A DNA stretch of 44,710 nt from positions 1-44,710 of the forward strand of contig SVEC01000022.1 in the NCBI GenBank assembly GCA_015057555.1. Direction: 5' to 3'. Origin of the DNA: Lachnospiraceae bacterium (GTDB lineage Bacteria; Bacillota; Clostridia; Lachnospirales; Lachnospiraceae). This document shows positions 24,270 to 33,179 of this stretch, in pieces. The notes under the pieces are model-generated. The model had not been told where the DNA came from and made no database searches. It worked only from the letters and a program-made list of their open reading frames with translations. Position numbers and translations under genes: made by a program. The first letter of the stretch is position 1; the number at the start of each line of letters is the position of its first letter.

Positions 24270-27200
24270 ATGAAAAAACGAAAACTACTAACAAAACTTG
24301 CGGCTGGTGTTATGGCTGTGGCACTTTGTGTTACAAGTTTTAATACAGCCTATGCAGCACCAGATGGGATGACGGACTATAACAGAAGTCCTGCAGAGGT
24401 GGAAGCAACGGAAGGTGTAAAGCCATATACTGGTGGAGTGTATACATATTCCTCTAGTGATCCGCTTTTTGCAGCAACTAAGTTCCATGTATTTGCAGAG
24501 GATGCGGCAAGCATACAGACACACTGTAATGGTAATATTGCTACAAAGTTTTTGTATCAGCAGGCTAACAGTGGATCCAACACTATATATGAAACTCAGT
24601 TGCCAGAGGTAAGCTATATCAGAAAGCTGGATGAGAATAGTGTAATAAACTTTGGACCTAACACTCAGGTTGTATTTGGTGATGAGACAAATGTTTATAA
24701 TAAGGATAATGCTGAGGTATACATAGATACATATAGTTCAAGTGCAGATGATACTCCAGAGGTTAAGAAGATTGAGACATCTAAGCAGGATGATGGTACA
24801 TTTAGAGTATTTACAGAGGCTGGTTCTGCAGATAATGAAAGATTTATTAACTTTGATGCAGAGTTCCAGAAGCTCTCTAAGTTATCATATAACTTGGCCA
24901 AGGAGCCGACCACAGATGGTGTGTCTATTAACGAGAATGTTATAGATCTTGACGGTGTATCTGGAACAGCTTATATAAATGTAACACCTAATGATTTGAT
25001 GAACAGAGCATTTATTGTTGATAATACTGATTTCGTTAATAATCAGGCTATCGTTATCAATGTTGATTTAGGTACATTAACTGATTACACTCTTCCATTC
25101 ACACAGGTACTTTTCAAGGAGGATGGAGTTTCCTTTGGTACAGGTGAGGATAAGGGTGTCCATACAGGCTATGGTAATGTTCTTTGGAACTTCTTTGGCA
25201 GAGATGAGCTTGGACAGGTTGTTAACTATACAGGAAAGCTTACAACATGTTCAGAGTTTAAGGGAACTATTTTAGCGCCTGATGCAGATATCTGGGCTGC
25301 AAGTTCAAACCAGGATGGTAACTTTATTGGTAGAGAGGTTCATTTGGGTGGTGGACAGACTCATAGATGGGATTTTGGTGGAACTCTTAAGACATACCCA
25401 GATAGCTATGGTTCAGTTCAGGTTTTTGTTACTGAAGAAGAAAGTGGAGATCCGGTTGAAAATGTAGAAATCTACCTTTATGACAAGGGTGATGAGAGTG
25501 GTGACCCAGTTGCCAGAATTGTAACTGATGCAGAAGGAAAGACAGTTATTATAGGAAATATTCCTGTAGGTAAAGAGATTACAGCAATAGTAAAGGAAAT
25601 TCCTTATGGATACACTATAGATACTGATACTCTTGAAAAGGAAATAGCTTCTGCTACTTTGCATAAGATTGATTTCGTGGTTAAGAAGGACACAACAGTT
25701 CCTGATGACCCAGAGACAGGATATATTAAGGTAATAGTTAAGGATAAGGATACTGGTAGTTATATAAAGGATATTACAGCTGTTGTAACAGATACTAATG
25801 GTACAGATATATCAGGTGGAACACCGTTTGTAACAGACGATTTTGGAACAACTCACACTCAGAAGCTTCCTATATCAAACACTGCAAGTGAGAATGAGTA
25901 TACAGTTTCCATTCCAAATGTACCTGATGGATATGTAGTTCCAGCTGACCAGGATGTAACATTGGATGACACAAACCCTAATGTAGTAATATTTGAGTTG
26001 TCTAAGACTGTGGATGATACTCCTAAGGGCGCTATTCAGGTTAAGGTGTTTGAGAAGGGAACAACAACACCTATACAGAATGCTATAGTATCTGTAAATG
26101 ATTCTGCAGGACACGTTATTAAAGAGGTTACTGTTGTAACAGGCGTAGGCGGTGAAACTGAGGTAGTAGGAGGTCTTCCAACAACAACTACCTATGTAAC
26201 AGAGTTGATTGGTATCCCAGATGGATACAAGCTTGATGATGATGACAGTGCAATTCAAAGCAATATAACTGTGACAGCAGATGGAAAAACAGTTATTACA
26301 TATTATCTTGTGAAAGAAGTGGAGGAGCCTGAGCAGGGATACTTTAAGATAACTGTAGAGGATGAGGATGGATTCCCAGTAGAAGGAGTAACAGTTACTA
26401 TTAAGGATAGGCAAGGTACTCAGGTAGGTAATGCCCTCTCGACAGATGGTAGTGGCATAACTGAATCAGAGAAGCTTGATATCAGCGAAAATGCAGATGA
26501 GAACGAGTATACATTCACTATCTCTGGAATAGATCCAGATGAATATGAGGTTACTGTAACAGAAAAGACTGAAACATTAACTAATGCAAATCCAGACGAG
26601 GTTGAGTTCGTTGTAACTAAGAAGGTATATGGTGGACTCTTTGTAATAGTAAAGGATACTGATGGTAATGTTGTCAGCAATGTAGAAGTAGAAGTAAAGG
26701 ATGGTAATAACAACGTTGTATCACCAGCTGACTATAAGACTAGCATAGGAGGAAATACAGCTAATATTCCTAAGCTTACAGTAGGTGAAACCTACACAGC
26801 TTCAGTGGTTGAAAGCTCATTAAGTGAGGATTATGAGATTATAGCTGGAAGTACAGGAAGTGAAGTTGTTATTGCAGATAGTTTTGTATGTATCAATCTT
26901 GTTGTAGAGAAGAAGGTTGTAACACCAACTCCAAAGCCAAGCCTTGTAGTAATTGTAAAGGATGAGGATGGAAACCCTATCAATGATGTGGATGTAAATA
27001 TAAAGACTGGAACAACAGTAAAGGATACTCTTACAACAGGTTCGGAGGGAACAGATGGAAAGACTTCTGTATACGAAGATGTTGTATTGGGTGATGTATT
27101 AAAGGTGGAAGTTGATGAGTCAACAATACCAACAGGTTATGAGTTAGTGACAACAAATCCACAATCAGCTTCTTTTTTGACTAAAGAGTTAGTTACTGTG

Positions 27201-28850
27201 ACATTTGTAATAAAGGAAAAGACGGATACTCCAGAGACAGGATCAATGGAAGTTGTAATCAAGGATAAGACAACAGGAGAACCAATAGAAGGAGCAACAG
27301 TAGTTATTAAGAATCCAGACGGAACAGTAAAGGAGACAGTAACTACAGACGAGAATGGAAAGACTCCAGTAATCGATGATTTAGAGGTAGGAAAGACATA
27401 TACAGTAGAGACAACAGATGTACCAGATGGATACGATGCACCAGATGCTGAGGAAGTGCCAATAACAAGCACAGATAAGGTGACAGTACCACTTGAGGTA
27501 GAGCAGACTACACCAGTAACTCCTACACCAGAGACAGGTTCGATGGAGGTTGTAATCAAGGATAAGACAACAGGAGAACCGATAGAAGGAGCAACAGTAG
27601 TTATTAAGAATCCAGACGGAACAGTAAAGGAGACAGTAACTACAGACGAGAATGGAAAGACTCCAGTAATCGATGATTTAGAGGTAGGAAAGACATATAC
27701 AGTAGAGACAACAGATGTACCAGATGGATACGATGCACCAGATGCTGAGGAAGTGCCAATAACAAGCACAGATAAGGTGACAGTACCACTTGAGGTAGAG
27801 CAGACTACACCAGTAACTCCTACACCAGAGACAGGTTCGATGGAGGTTGTAATCAAGGATAAGACAACAGGAGAACCGATAGAAGGAGCAACAGTAGTTA
27901 TTAAGAATCCAGACGGAACAGTAAAGGAGACAGTAACTACAGACGAGAATGGAAAGACTCCAGTAATCGATGATTTAGAGGTAGGAAAGACATATACAGT
28001 AGAGACAACAGATGTACCAGATGGATACGATGCACCAGATGCTGAGGAAGTGCCAATAACAAGCACACAGAAGGTGACAGTACCACTCGAGGTAGAGCAG
28101 ACTACACCAGTAACTCCTACTCCGGAACCAGAGAAGGGTAAGATGGAGGTTGTAATTACTGATAAGAACACGGGTGAACCAATTCCAAACGCAACAGTAG
28201 TAATCAAGAATCCAGACGGAACAACTAAGGAAACTGTAACTACAGATGAGAATGGAAAGACACCAGTTATTGATGAATTAACAGTAGGTGAAACATATAC
28301 TATCGAGACAACAACAGTTCCATCAGGATATACTGCTCCTGCCCCAACAACTCAGAAGATTACAGGAACAGCTCTTGTCACAGTTCCTCTTGAGGTTGGT
28401 CGTGATAGTGGTATTACAAGTAGCGTTGGTAGCTTATATGTAATCATTACTGATAAGAATACGGGAGCACCAATCCCAGGAGCTACAGTTGAAGTATTAG
28501 ATTCAAAGGGTGAGTCAATTAAGACAGTTGTAACTGATACTACAGGTTCATTTACAGTTACAGAACTTAAACCAGACACATATACTGTTAAGACTACAAA
28601 GGTTCCAGAGGGCTACACTGCACCAGACACTCAGTCAGCAGAAGTTAAGACCAATGCTAGAACCGATGTACACCTTTATGTAGCTAAGAGTGCTACTAAA
28701 GACCCTACTCCAGATACAAGCACAAATACTGACCAGGTTGTTCAGACTGGTGATGAGTCGAATGTACAGGCAGTATCTATATTAGCTATAATTGCTTGTT
28801 TAGGAATAGTTGTAGTATCTATTATGAGAAAAAGAGAAGAACTAATATAA
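24270..28850 (+). CDS. Cell-wall surface protein: choice-of-anchor A domain plus 11 CnaB-like repeats
   Basis: This is a 1526-residue secreted protein. Residues 1-29 are a signal peptide ending in AYA. Residues 60-375 resemble the choice-of-anchor A ('ice-binding-like') domain, ending with LTTCSEFKGTILAPDADIWA and GGGQTHRWDF. Eleven CnaB/SpaA-like repeats of about 90-100 residues follow, each starting with a pattern such as VVIKDKTTGEPIEGATVVI. Repeats 7-9 are nearly identical at DNA level (297-base unit). The C-terminus has VVQTGDES, a hydrophobic helix and MRKREELI, an LPxTG-like sorting signal. The stalk probably projects the N-terminal domain from the cell wall. Isopeptide cross-links are typical of such domains but were not checked residue by residue. 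No sortase gene is in the window. Confidence 0.88.
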   Translation: MKKRKLLTKLAAGVMAVALCVTSFNTAYAAPDGMTDYNRSPAEVEATEGVKPYTGGVYTYSSSDPLFAATKFHVFAEDAASIQTHCNGNIATKFLYQQANSGSNTIYETQLPEVSYIRKLDENSVINFGPNTQVVFGDETNVYNKDNAEVYIDTYSSSADDTPEVKKIETSKQDDGTFRVFTEAGSADNERFINFDAEFQKLSKLSYNLAKEPTTDGVSINENVIDLDGVSGTAYINVTPNDLMNRAFIVDNTDFVNNQAIVINVDLGTLTDYTLPFTQVLFKEDGVSFGTGEDKGVHTGYGNVLWNFFGRDELGQVVNYTGKLTTCSEFKGTILAPDADIWAASSNQDGNFIGREVHLGGGQTHRWDFGGTLKTYPDSYGSVQVFVTEEESGDPVENVEIYLYDKGDESGDPVARIVTDAEGKTVIIGNIPVGKEITAIVKEIPYGYTIDTDTLEKEIASATLHKIDFVVKKDTTVPDDPETGYIKVIVKDKDTGSYIKDITAVVTDTNGTDISGGTPFVTDDFGTTHTQKLPISNTASENEYTVSIPNVPDGYVVPADQDVTLDDTNPNVVIFELSKTVDDTPKGAIQVKVFEKGTTTPIQNAIVSVNDSAGHVIKEVTVVTGVGGETEVVGGLPTTTTYVTELIGIPDGYKLDDDDSAIQSNITVTADGKTVITYYLVKEVEEPEQGYFKITVEDEDGFPVEGVTVTIKDRQGTQVGNALSTDGSGITESEKLDISENADENEYTFTISGIDPDEYEVTVTEKTETLTNANPDEVEFVVTKKVYGGLFVIVKDTDGNVVSNVEVEVKDGNNNVVSPADYKTSIGGNTANIPKLTVGETYTASVVESSLSEDYEIIAGSTGSEVVIADSFVCINLVVEKKVVTPTPKPSLVVIVKDEDGNPINDVDVNIKTGTTVKDTLTTGSEGTDGKTSVYEDVVLGDVLKVEVDESTIPTGYELVTTNPQSASFLTKELVTVTFVIKEKTDTPETGSMEVVIKDKTTGEPIEGATVVIKNPDGTVKETVTTDENGKTPVIDDLEVGKTYTVETTDVPDGYDAPDAEEVPITSTDKVTVPLEVEQTTPVTPTPETGSMEVVIKDKTTGEPIEGATVVIKNPDGTVKETVTTDENGKTPVIDDLEVGKTYTVETTDVPDGYDAPDAEEVPITSTDKVTVPLEVEQTTPVTPTPETGSMEVVIKDKTTGEPIEGATVVIKNPDGTVKETVTTDENGKTPVIDDLEVGKTYTVETTDVPDGYDAPDAEEVPITSTQKVTVPLEVEQTTPVTPTPEPEKGKMEVVITDKNTGEPIPNATVVIKNPDGTTKETVTTDENGKTPVIDELTVGETYTIETTTVPSGYTAPAPTTQKITGTALVTVPLEVGRDSGITSSVGSLYVIITDKNTGAPIPGATVEVLDSKGESIKTVVTDTTGSFTVTELKPDTYTVKTTKVPEGYTAPDTQSAEVKTNARTDVHLYVAKSATKDPTPDTSTNTDQVVQTGDESNVQAVSILAIIACLGIVVVSIMRKREELI
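27246..28142 (+). repeat. Three tandem 297-303 base repeats in the adhesin gene
   Basis: Units begin at 27246, 27543 and 27840. The first two are 297 bases and almost identical; the third has an altered tail just before the more diverged copy at 28143. The high identity suggests recent expansion, or collapse and expansion by recombination. Confidence 0.95.
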
Positions 28851-28868
28851 AATAATAAGATGCTTTAG

Positions 28869-28901
28869 CGGCAATCCTTCTTAGGAAGGGTTGCCGTTTT
28901 T
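28869..28901 (+). terminator. Intrinsic terminator of the adhesin gene
   Basis: CGGCAATCCTTC, a short loop and GAAGGGTTGCCG, with one G-U pair, are followed by TTTTTA. Confidence 0.9.
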
Positions 28902-28925
28902 ATTGCATAAAAACCTTGTTGAAAT

Positions 28926-28954
28926 TTGACATTATATAAGGGACAGTATATTAT
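28926..28954 (+). promoter_or_regulatory. Sigma-A promoter of yhdT-panF
   Basis: TTGACA (28926-28931), a 17-base spacer and TATTAT (28949-28954) lie 55 bases before yhdT. Confidence 0.75.
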
Positions 28955-29008
28955 TAGGGCTAGAAAAATATTATTACAAACACTACAAAATTATAGGAGG
29001 ATAATATA

Positions 29009-29287
29009 TTGAATAAGTTTACTGATGAAGAAAAACACCAGCAGATATTAAGGGAAGTAAAAGCTACTATGATATTGATAGCTATAGTTGCGGCCTGGCA
29101 TATAGGCTTTGGTTTTGCTCTAGATGGTATAGATGTTCTGGTGCTTGGTATGCCTTTATGGTTTTTTGTAAGTACCATAGGAGCATTTGTAATATCTGTA
29201 GTAGGGGTAATTGTGCTTTTAAAAACAGTTTTTAAGGACTTTGATTTAGGTGAGGATGCTGACGAACAGGAAGGCGGTGAGGTATAA
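29009..29287 (+). CDS. yhdT: YhdT family (DUF997) membrane protein
   Basis: This 92-residue protein has two membrane helices (about residues 18-38 and 48-70), including the AAWHIGFGFALDG segment, and an acidic tail. It starts at TTG 29009 behind AGGAGG. YhdT-type proteins are encoded directly before panF in many bacteria and are thought to be small partners of the symporter. The stop codon overlaps the panF start by one base, so translation is coupled. Confidence 0.85.
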   Translation: MNKFTDEEKHQQILREVKATMILIAIVAAWHIGFGFALDGIDVLVLGMPLWFFVSTIGAFVISVVGVIVLLKTVFKDFDLGEDADEQEGGEV

Positions 29288-30777
29288 TGACTAAGAATCA
29301 AATTATAATGCTAGTGATATTAGCCTTATATCTTGTGGTTAATATAGTTATAGGTATGGTCTATAGCAAAAGGAAGGATAAAGAAAGCTCTATGAGCTTT
29401 ACAAAAAAATACTTTATAGGCTCTAGAGGAATGAATGGTTTTGTTCTTGCCATGACTACCATTGCTACCTATGCCAGTGTAAGCTCCTTTATAAGTGGTC
29501 CGGGAGCCGCTGCTATTACCTACGGTTTTAGTCAGGCTTGGGTTGCAGGTGTACAGGTGGGCGCAGCATTTTTGGTACTGGGAGTACTTGGTAAAAAGTT
29601 TGCTTTAGTATCCAGAAAAACAGGAGCAGTGACCGTGGCAGGTTACCTTAAGGCTAGATACAAGTCAGATACATTGGTGATAGTGACTACCTTGCTTATG
29701 ATAATATTCTTTATAACGCAAATGATTGCTCAGTTTATGGGTGGTGCTACCCTTATTGAGACAGTAACAGGACTTCCTTACTGGGCTGCCCTTGCTATAT
29801 TTGCTTTTGTTGTAATTATATATACTGCTTTCGGTGGATTTACGGCGGTAGTAATTACAGATACTATACAGGGAATTATAATGCTTATAGGAACATTTCT
29901 TCTTGTATTCTACGTGCTCAAAGGTGTTGGTAGTGTGGAAGCAATGACAGCAAGTCTTGATGCAAATCTGCCGGGTTGGGATAGATTGACTGGAACAGGA
30001 TATACTACAGGTTCTCTTTTGTCTTTCTGGGTACTTGTGGGAGTTGGCGTTCTTGGACTTCCTCAGACTGCGGTTAGAGGAATGGGCTTTAAGGATACAA
30101 AGAGCTGTCATAAAGCTATGTTAATAGGAACAATAGTGGCAGGCGTTCTTATGATTGGTATGCACGTAGCAGGTGCATGGGCAGGTGCTTTGGTTGGTGA
30201 CCAGGAATTTGCATCCTCTGATTATGTAATACCAACCCTTATACAGAATATTATGCCGGTTGGTGTTGCGGGACTTTTCCTTGCGGCACCTATGGCCGCG
30301 GTAATGTCTACAGTTTCATCCCTACTTATTCTTGCATCAGCTTCTCTGGTGAAGGATTTGTGGAAGAATTACATTGTAAAGGAGGACGAGAAGAAGGTTG
30401 AAAAATACAATAAAAATCTTTCAACCACCAGCTTCTTTGTTACTATTATTATAGGTCTTATAGTATTTGTATTAACACTTACACCACCGGATATTATTTT
30501 CTGGATTAACCTTTTTGCTATGGGTGGCCTTGAGTGTGCCTTCCTTTGGCCTATAGTTGGAGGAGTGTTCTACAAGAGGGGCAATAAGCAGGCGGCTATC
30601 TCCGCATCCTTAATAGGTGTAATAGTATACGTGGTAAGCTACCAGTTTAAGCTTACAGTATTTAATATAAATTCAGTAGTTTGGGGACTTCTCTTCGGAG
30701 GATTGGCTTACTTTATAGTTGGAGCCACCACCTGCAAGAATGGACTGGACAAGGATATTGTAGACAATTGCTTCTAA
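29287..30777 (+). CDS. panF: Sodium/pantothenate symporter
   Basis: This 496-residue protein has about 13 membrane segments of the sodium:solute symporter (SSS) family. It takes up pantothenate, precursor of coenzyme A, with Na+. Visible family features are SMSFTKKYFIGSRGMNGFVL near the N-terminus, YASVSSFISGPGAAAITYG, the signature region GGFTAVVITDTIQGIIM, and PQTAVRGMGFKD. The neighbouring yhdT supports the panF assignment over other SSS members. The exact substrate is inferred. Confidence 0.9.
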   Translation: MTKNQIIMLVILALYLVVNIVIGMVYSKRKDKESSMSFTKKYFIGSRGMNGFVLAMTTIATYASVSSFISGPGAAAITYGFSQAWVAGVQVGAAFLVLGVLGKKFALVSRKTGAVTVAGYLKARYKSDTLVIVTTLLMIIFFITQMIAQFMGGATLIETVTGLPYWAALAIFAFVVIIYTAFGGFTAVVITDTIQGIIMLIGTFLLVFYVLKGVGSVEAMTASLDANLPGWDRLTGTGYTTGSLLSFWVLVGVGVLGLPQTAVRGMGFKDTKSCHKAMLIGTIVAGVLMIGMHVAGAWAGALVGDQEFASSDYVIPTLIQNIMPVGVAGLFLAAPMAAVMSTVSSLLILASASLVKDLWKNYIVKEDEKKVEKYNKNLSTTSFFVTIIIGLIVFVLTLTPPDIIFWINLFAMGGLECAFLWPIVGGVFYKRGNKQAAISASLIGVIVYVVSYQFKLTVFNINSVVWGLLFGGLAYFIVGATTCKNGLDKDIVDNCF

Positions 30778-30854
30778 AACCATAATGTCTTATAGTAACC
30801 AAAGTGAAGTTTCTTCATATTATAAATATATAGTAAAATTATGTGGAGAGAGCT

Positions 30855-31847
30855 ATGGCTACAAAAATAATATTGGACCCTGGACATGGCGGTTACGATG
30901 CGGGAGCATCATATGAAGGTAGAAGAGAAAAGGATGATGTACTTAATCTGGCTTTTGATGTAGCGGCAAATCTTAGACGTTTGGGATACGAGGTGGAATT
31001 TACCAGAACAGATGATGTGTATGATTCTCCAAACGAAAAGGCAAGAATCGGAAATGCCAGTGGTGCTGACTACTTTATATCCCTGCACAGAAACTCCAGC
31101 GCTACACCAAATCAGTATGAGGGAGTGGAAACTCTAGTATATAGTGACACAGGGACTAAGGCTGATATGGCTAGAAATATAAATAGTAGACTTGAGGATG
31201 TGGGCTTCAAGAATCTTGGAGTAGATGTGCGAAAGGATTTGGCTGTATTAAGAAGAACAAGAATGCCAGCCCTTTTGCTTGAGGTAGGTTTTATAAATAA
31301 TGAAGGGGATAATGAACTGTTTGACGCTAGAAGAGCCGAGATCGCAGAGGCTATAGCAGTGGGTATTGATGAAACTCTTAGACCTAGTGTAAGCGCTGTT
31401 GTAAGCAACCATGATTTTGTAAATGATGTGTATGGATATCAGACTAGTATGCCAGTGTTTGCGGATACTGGAGTGAGTGGCCAAAATGCTGAGATGTCAG
31501 ATGATATGACAGGACAGAACGGGAATACACCCAATGGTAGTATGACTGTACCGAATGACAATATGCAAAATGGTGGAGTGACAGATAACATACAGCAGTC
31601 CCAGGATGAGCAGGTTATATATCAGATACTAGTCAGCTTGTTTAGAAATCTCGCTATGGCTAATTACAAGATGAATCAGTTGATTAATTCTGGCTTTGAT
31701 GCAACTGCAAATGAGGTAGATGGTTTGTATCAGGTTAGAGTCGGTGCTTTCGAAACTATCGAGGAGGCTGTGATGGTTCAGGAACAGCTCAGAAATAGGG
31801 GATATGAAACTCTAATTGTTACCTATCAGGATGGAGAAATTCGTTAG
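30855..31847 (+). CDS. N-acetylmuramoyl-L-alanine amidase (Amidase_3) with SPOR domain
   Basis: This 330-residue protein cuts the amide bond between peptidoglycan glycan and stem peptide. Residues 3-180 are an Amidase_3 domain with the zinc ligands in LDPGHGG, the Glu in the REKDD region, FISLHRNS and LLEVGFINN. A low-complexity Asn/Gly/Met-rich linker follows (about 205-250), and the last 45 residues look like a SPOR peptidoglycan-binding domain (YQVRVGAFETIEEAVMVQEQL). There is no N-terminal signal peptide, so it may need lysis or a non-classical route to reach the wall. The start is ATG 30855 behind GGAGAG rather than GTG 30843. Confidence 0.88.
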   Translation: MATKIILDPGHGGYDAGASYEGRREKDDVLNLAFDVAANLRRLGYEVEFTRTDDVYDSPNEKARIGNASGADYFISLHRNSSATPNQYEGVETLVYSDTGTKADMARNINSRLEDVGFKNLGVDVRKDLAVLRRTRMPALLLEVGFINNEGDNELFDARRAEIAEAIAVGIDETLRPSVSAVVSNHDFVNDVYGYQTSMPVFADTGVSGQNAEMSDDMTGQNGNTPNGSMTVPNDNMQNGGVTDNIQQSQDEQVIYQILVSLFRNLAMANYKMNQLINSGFDATANEVDGLYQVRVGAFETIEEAVMVQEQLRNRGYETLIVTYQDGEIR

Positions 31848-31868
31848 GCAACAAATTTTAAAAATATA

Positions 31869-31897
31869 TTGACAATATAATATGTCTGTGATATTAT
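31869..31897 (+). promoter_or_regulatory. Sigma-A promoter of rplJ-rplL
   Basis: TTGACA (31869-31874), a 17-base spacer and TATTAT (31892-31897). Confidence 0.85.
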
Positions 31898-31899
31898 AT

Positions 31900-32030
31900 C
31901 ACTCGATGAACTGCCGTAGACAGTAGGTACCGTAAGGTGTAAGTTTGGTAACGCCTACCGAGGAAGAGTCGTAGAATCACAGATTTTGACGTTTACAACT
32001 CTCATGCTACGTGCGTGGGAGTTTTTTCTT
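31900..32030 (+). ncRNA. L10 ribosomal protein leader (autoregulatory RNA)
   Basis: A structured stretch with GTAGACAGTAGGTACCGTAAG, CCTACCGAGG and GAATCACAGATT elements matches the layout of the known L10 leader before rplJ-rplL, ending in a terminator hairpin (31997-32007 with 32013-32023) and a T-run. In this class, the L10(L12)4 complex binds the leader and lowers expression. Confidence 0.85.
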
Positions 32031-32077
32031 TCGCAATTCATTGCAGTTTCATTAATATTATAAGGAGGTGCATGATT

Positions 32078-32566
32078 TTGGCAAAGGTAGAATTAAAGCA
32101 GCCTATCGTTGAGGAAATCAAGGAGAACATCAAAGATGCTAAGTCAGTAGTATTAGTAGATTACCGTGGACTTACTGTTGAGCAGGATACAAAGCTTCGT
32201 AAGATGCTCAGAGAAGAAGGTGTATTCTACAAGGTTTACAAGAATACTATGGTAAGATTTGCAGTTGATGGTACAGAGTTTGATTCACTTAAGGCAGATC
32301 TTGAAGAGCCAACAGCAGTTGTTATTTCTAAGACAGACGCAACTGCACCAGCAAGACTTATTGCTAAGTTTGCTAAGGAGGCTCCAAAGCTTGAGATGAA
32401 GTCAGGTGTAGTTGAGGGAACTCATTACGATGCAGCAGGTATCAAGGCTATCGCAGCTGTTCCATCAAGAGACGAGCTTATTTCCAAGTTCCTTGGAAGT
32501 ATCCAGTCACCTATCGCTAACTTCGCTCGTGTTATTAAGCAGATTGCTGAAGCAAAGGAAGCATAA
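32078..32566 (+). CDS. rplJ: 50S ribosomal protein L10
   Basis: This 162-residue protein forms the base of the ribosomal stalk and carries the L7/L12 dimers. The start is TTG 32078: AAGGAGGTG at 32062-32070 is spaced 7 bases, while ATG 32072 is too close. The sequence MAKVELKQPIVEEIK, VLVDYRGLTVEQ, FYKVYKNTM and the C-terminal helix for L12 binding are typical. Confidence 0.96.
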   Translation: MAKVELKQPIVEEIKENIKDAKSVVLVDYRGLTVEQDTKLRKMLREEGVFYKVYKNTMVRFAVDGTEFDSLKADLEEPTAVVISKTDATAPARLIAKFAKEAPKLEMKSGVVEGTHYDAAGIKAIAAVPSRDELISKFLGSIQSPIANFARVIKQIAEAKEA

Positions 32567-32629
32567 TATAGGACATATGTTAATTTAGAAAACAATTATT
32601 AATTTTAAGAAAAATGGAGGAATTTTAAA

Positions 32630-32986
32630 ATGACAACTCAGGAAATTATTGAAGTTATCAAAGGTTTATCAGTATTAGAGTTAAATGATCTTGTTAAGGC
32701 TTGTGAGGAGGAGTTCGGTGTATCAGCAGCAGCTGGTGTAGTAGTTGCAGCTGCAGGTCCTGCAGAGGCAGCTGAGGAGAAGACTGAGTTCGACGTAGAG
32801 CTTACTGAGGGTGCAGGCGTACCTGTAATCAAGGCAGTTCGTGAGATCACTGGCTTAGGCTTAAAGGAAGCTAAGGATCTTGTAACAGCAGCTCCAAAGG
32901 TAGTTAAGGAAGGCGTATCTAAGGAAGAGGCTGAGGCTATCAAGAAGCAGCTTGAGGAAGCTGGCGCTAAGGTTACTATTAAGTAA
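32630..32986 (+). CDS. rplL: 50S ribosomal protein L7/L12
   Basis: This 118-residue acidic protein has an N-terminal dimerisation helix, an Ala/Val hinge ([18 protein letters not shown]) and a C-terminal domain ([20 protein letters not shown]) that recruits translation GTPases. GGAGG precedes the ATG. A terminator follows before rpoB, so L10/L12 can be made in excess over RNA polymerase. Confidence 0.97.
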   Translation: MTTQEIIEVIKGLSVLELNDLVKACEEEFGVSAAAGVVVAAAGPAEAAEEKTEFDVELTEGAGVPVIKAVREITGLGLKEAKDLVTAAPKVVKEGVSKEEAEAIKKQLEEAGAKVTIK

Positions 32987-33006
32987 TTATTACTTATGTA
33001 TATTTC

Positions 33007-33040
33007 AAGGACAGTTCACTCTGAACTGTCCTTTATTTTT
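33007..33040 (+). terminator. Intrinsic terminator between rplL and rpoB
   Basis: A 12-bp perfect stem (33007-33018 with 33022-33033) is followed by ATTTTT. Confidence 0.9.
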
Positions 33041-33064
33041 CTATGTCAAATCTAAAAAATTCTG

Positions 33065-33093
33065 TTGACACTAATTTCCACTTGTGCTAATAT
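33065..33093 (+). promoter_or_regulatory. Own promoter of rpoB-rpoC
   Basis: TTGACA (33065-33070), a 17-base spacer and TAATAT (33088-33093), 87 bases before rpoB. Confidence 0.8.
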
Positions 33094-33179
33094 TATAAAA
33101 TGTCATTATTATGGCTATATGTGCCATAATTTCGGATATACAATAAAAACCAAATAAAATCAAGGGGTGAAATGCTGCG

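Noticed and set aside
27246..28142. CRISPR-like array
   Set aside because: The repeats are long, in-frame coding units without spacers.
27137..28207. 356-codon open frame on the minus strand
   Set aside because: It is the mirror of the repetitive adhesin gene; low-complexity repeats keep the opposite strand free of stops. No ribosome binding site or protein motif.
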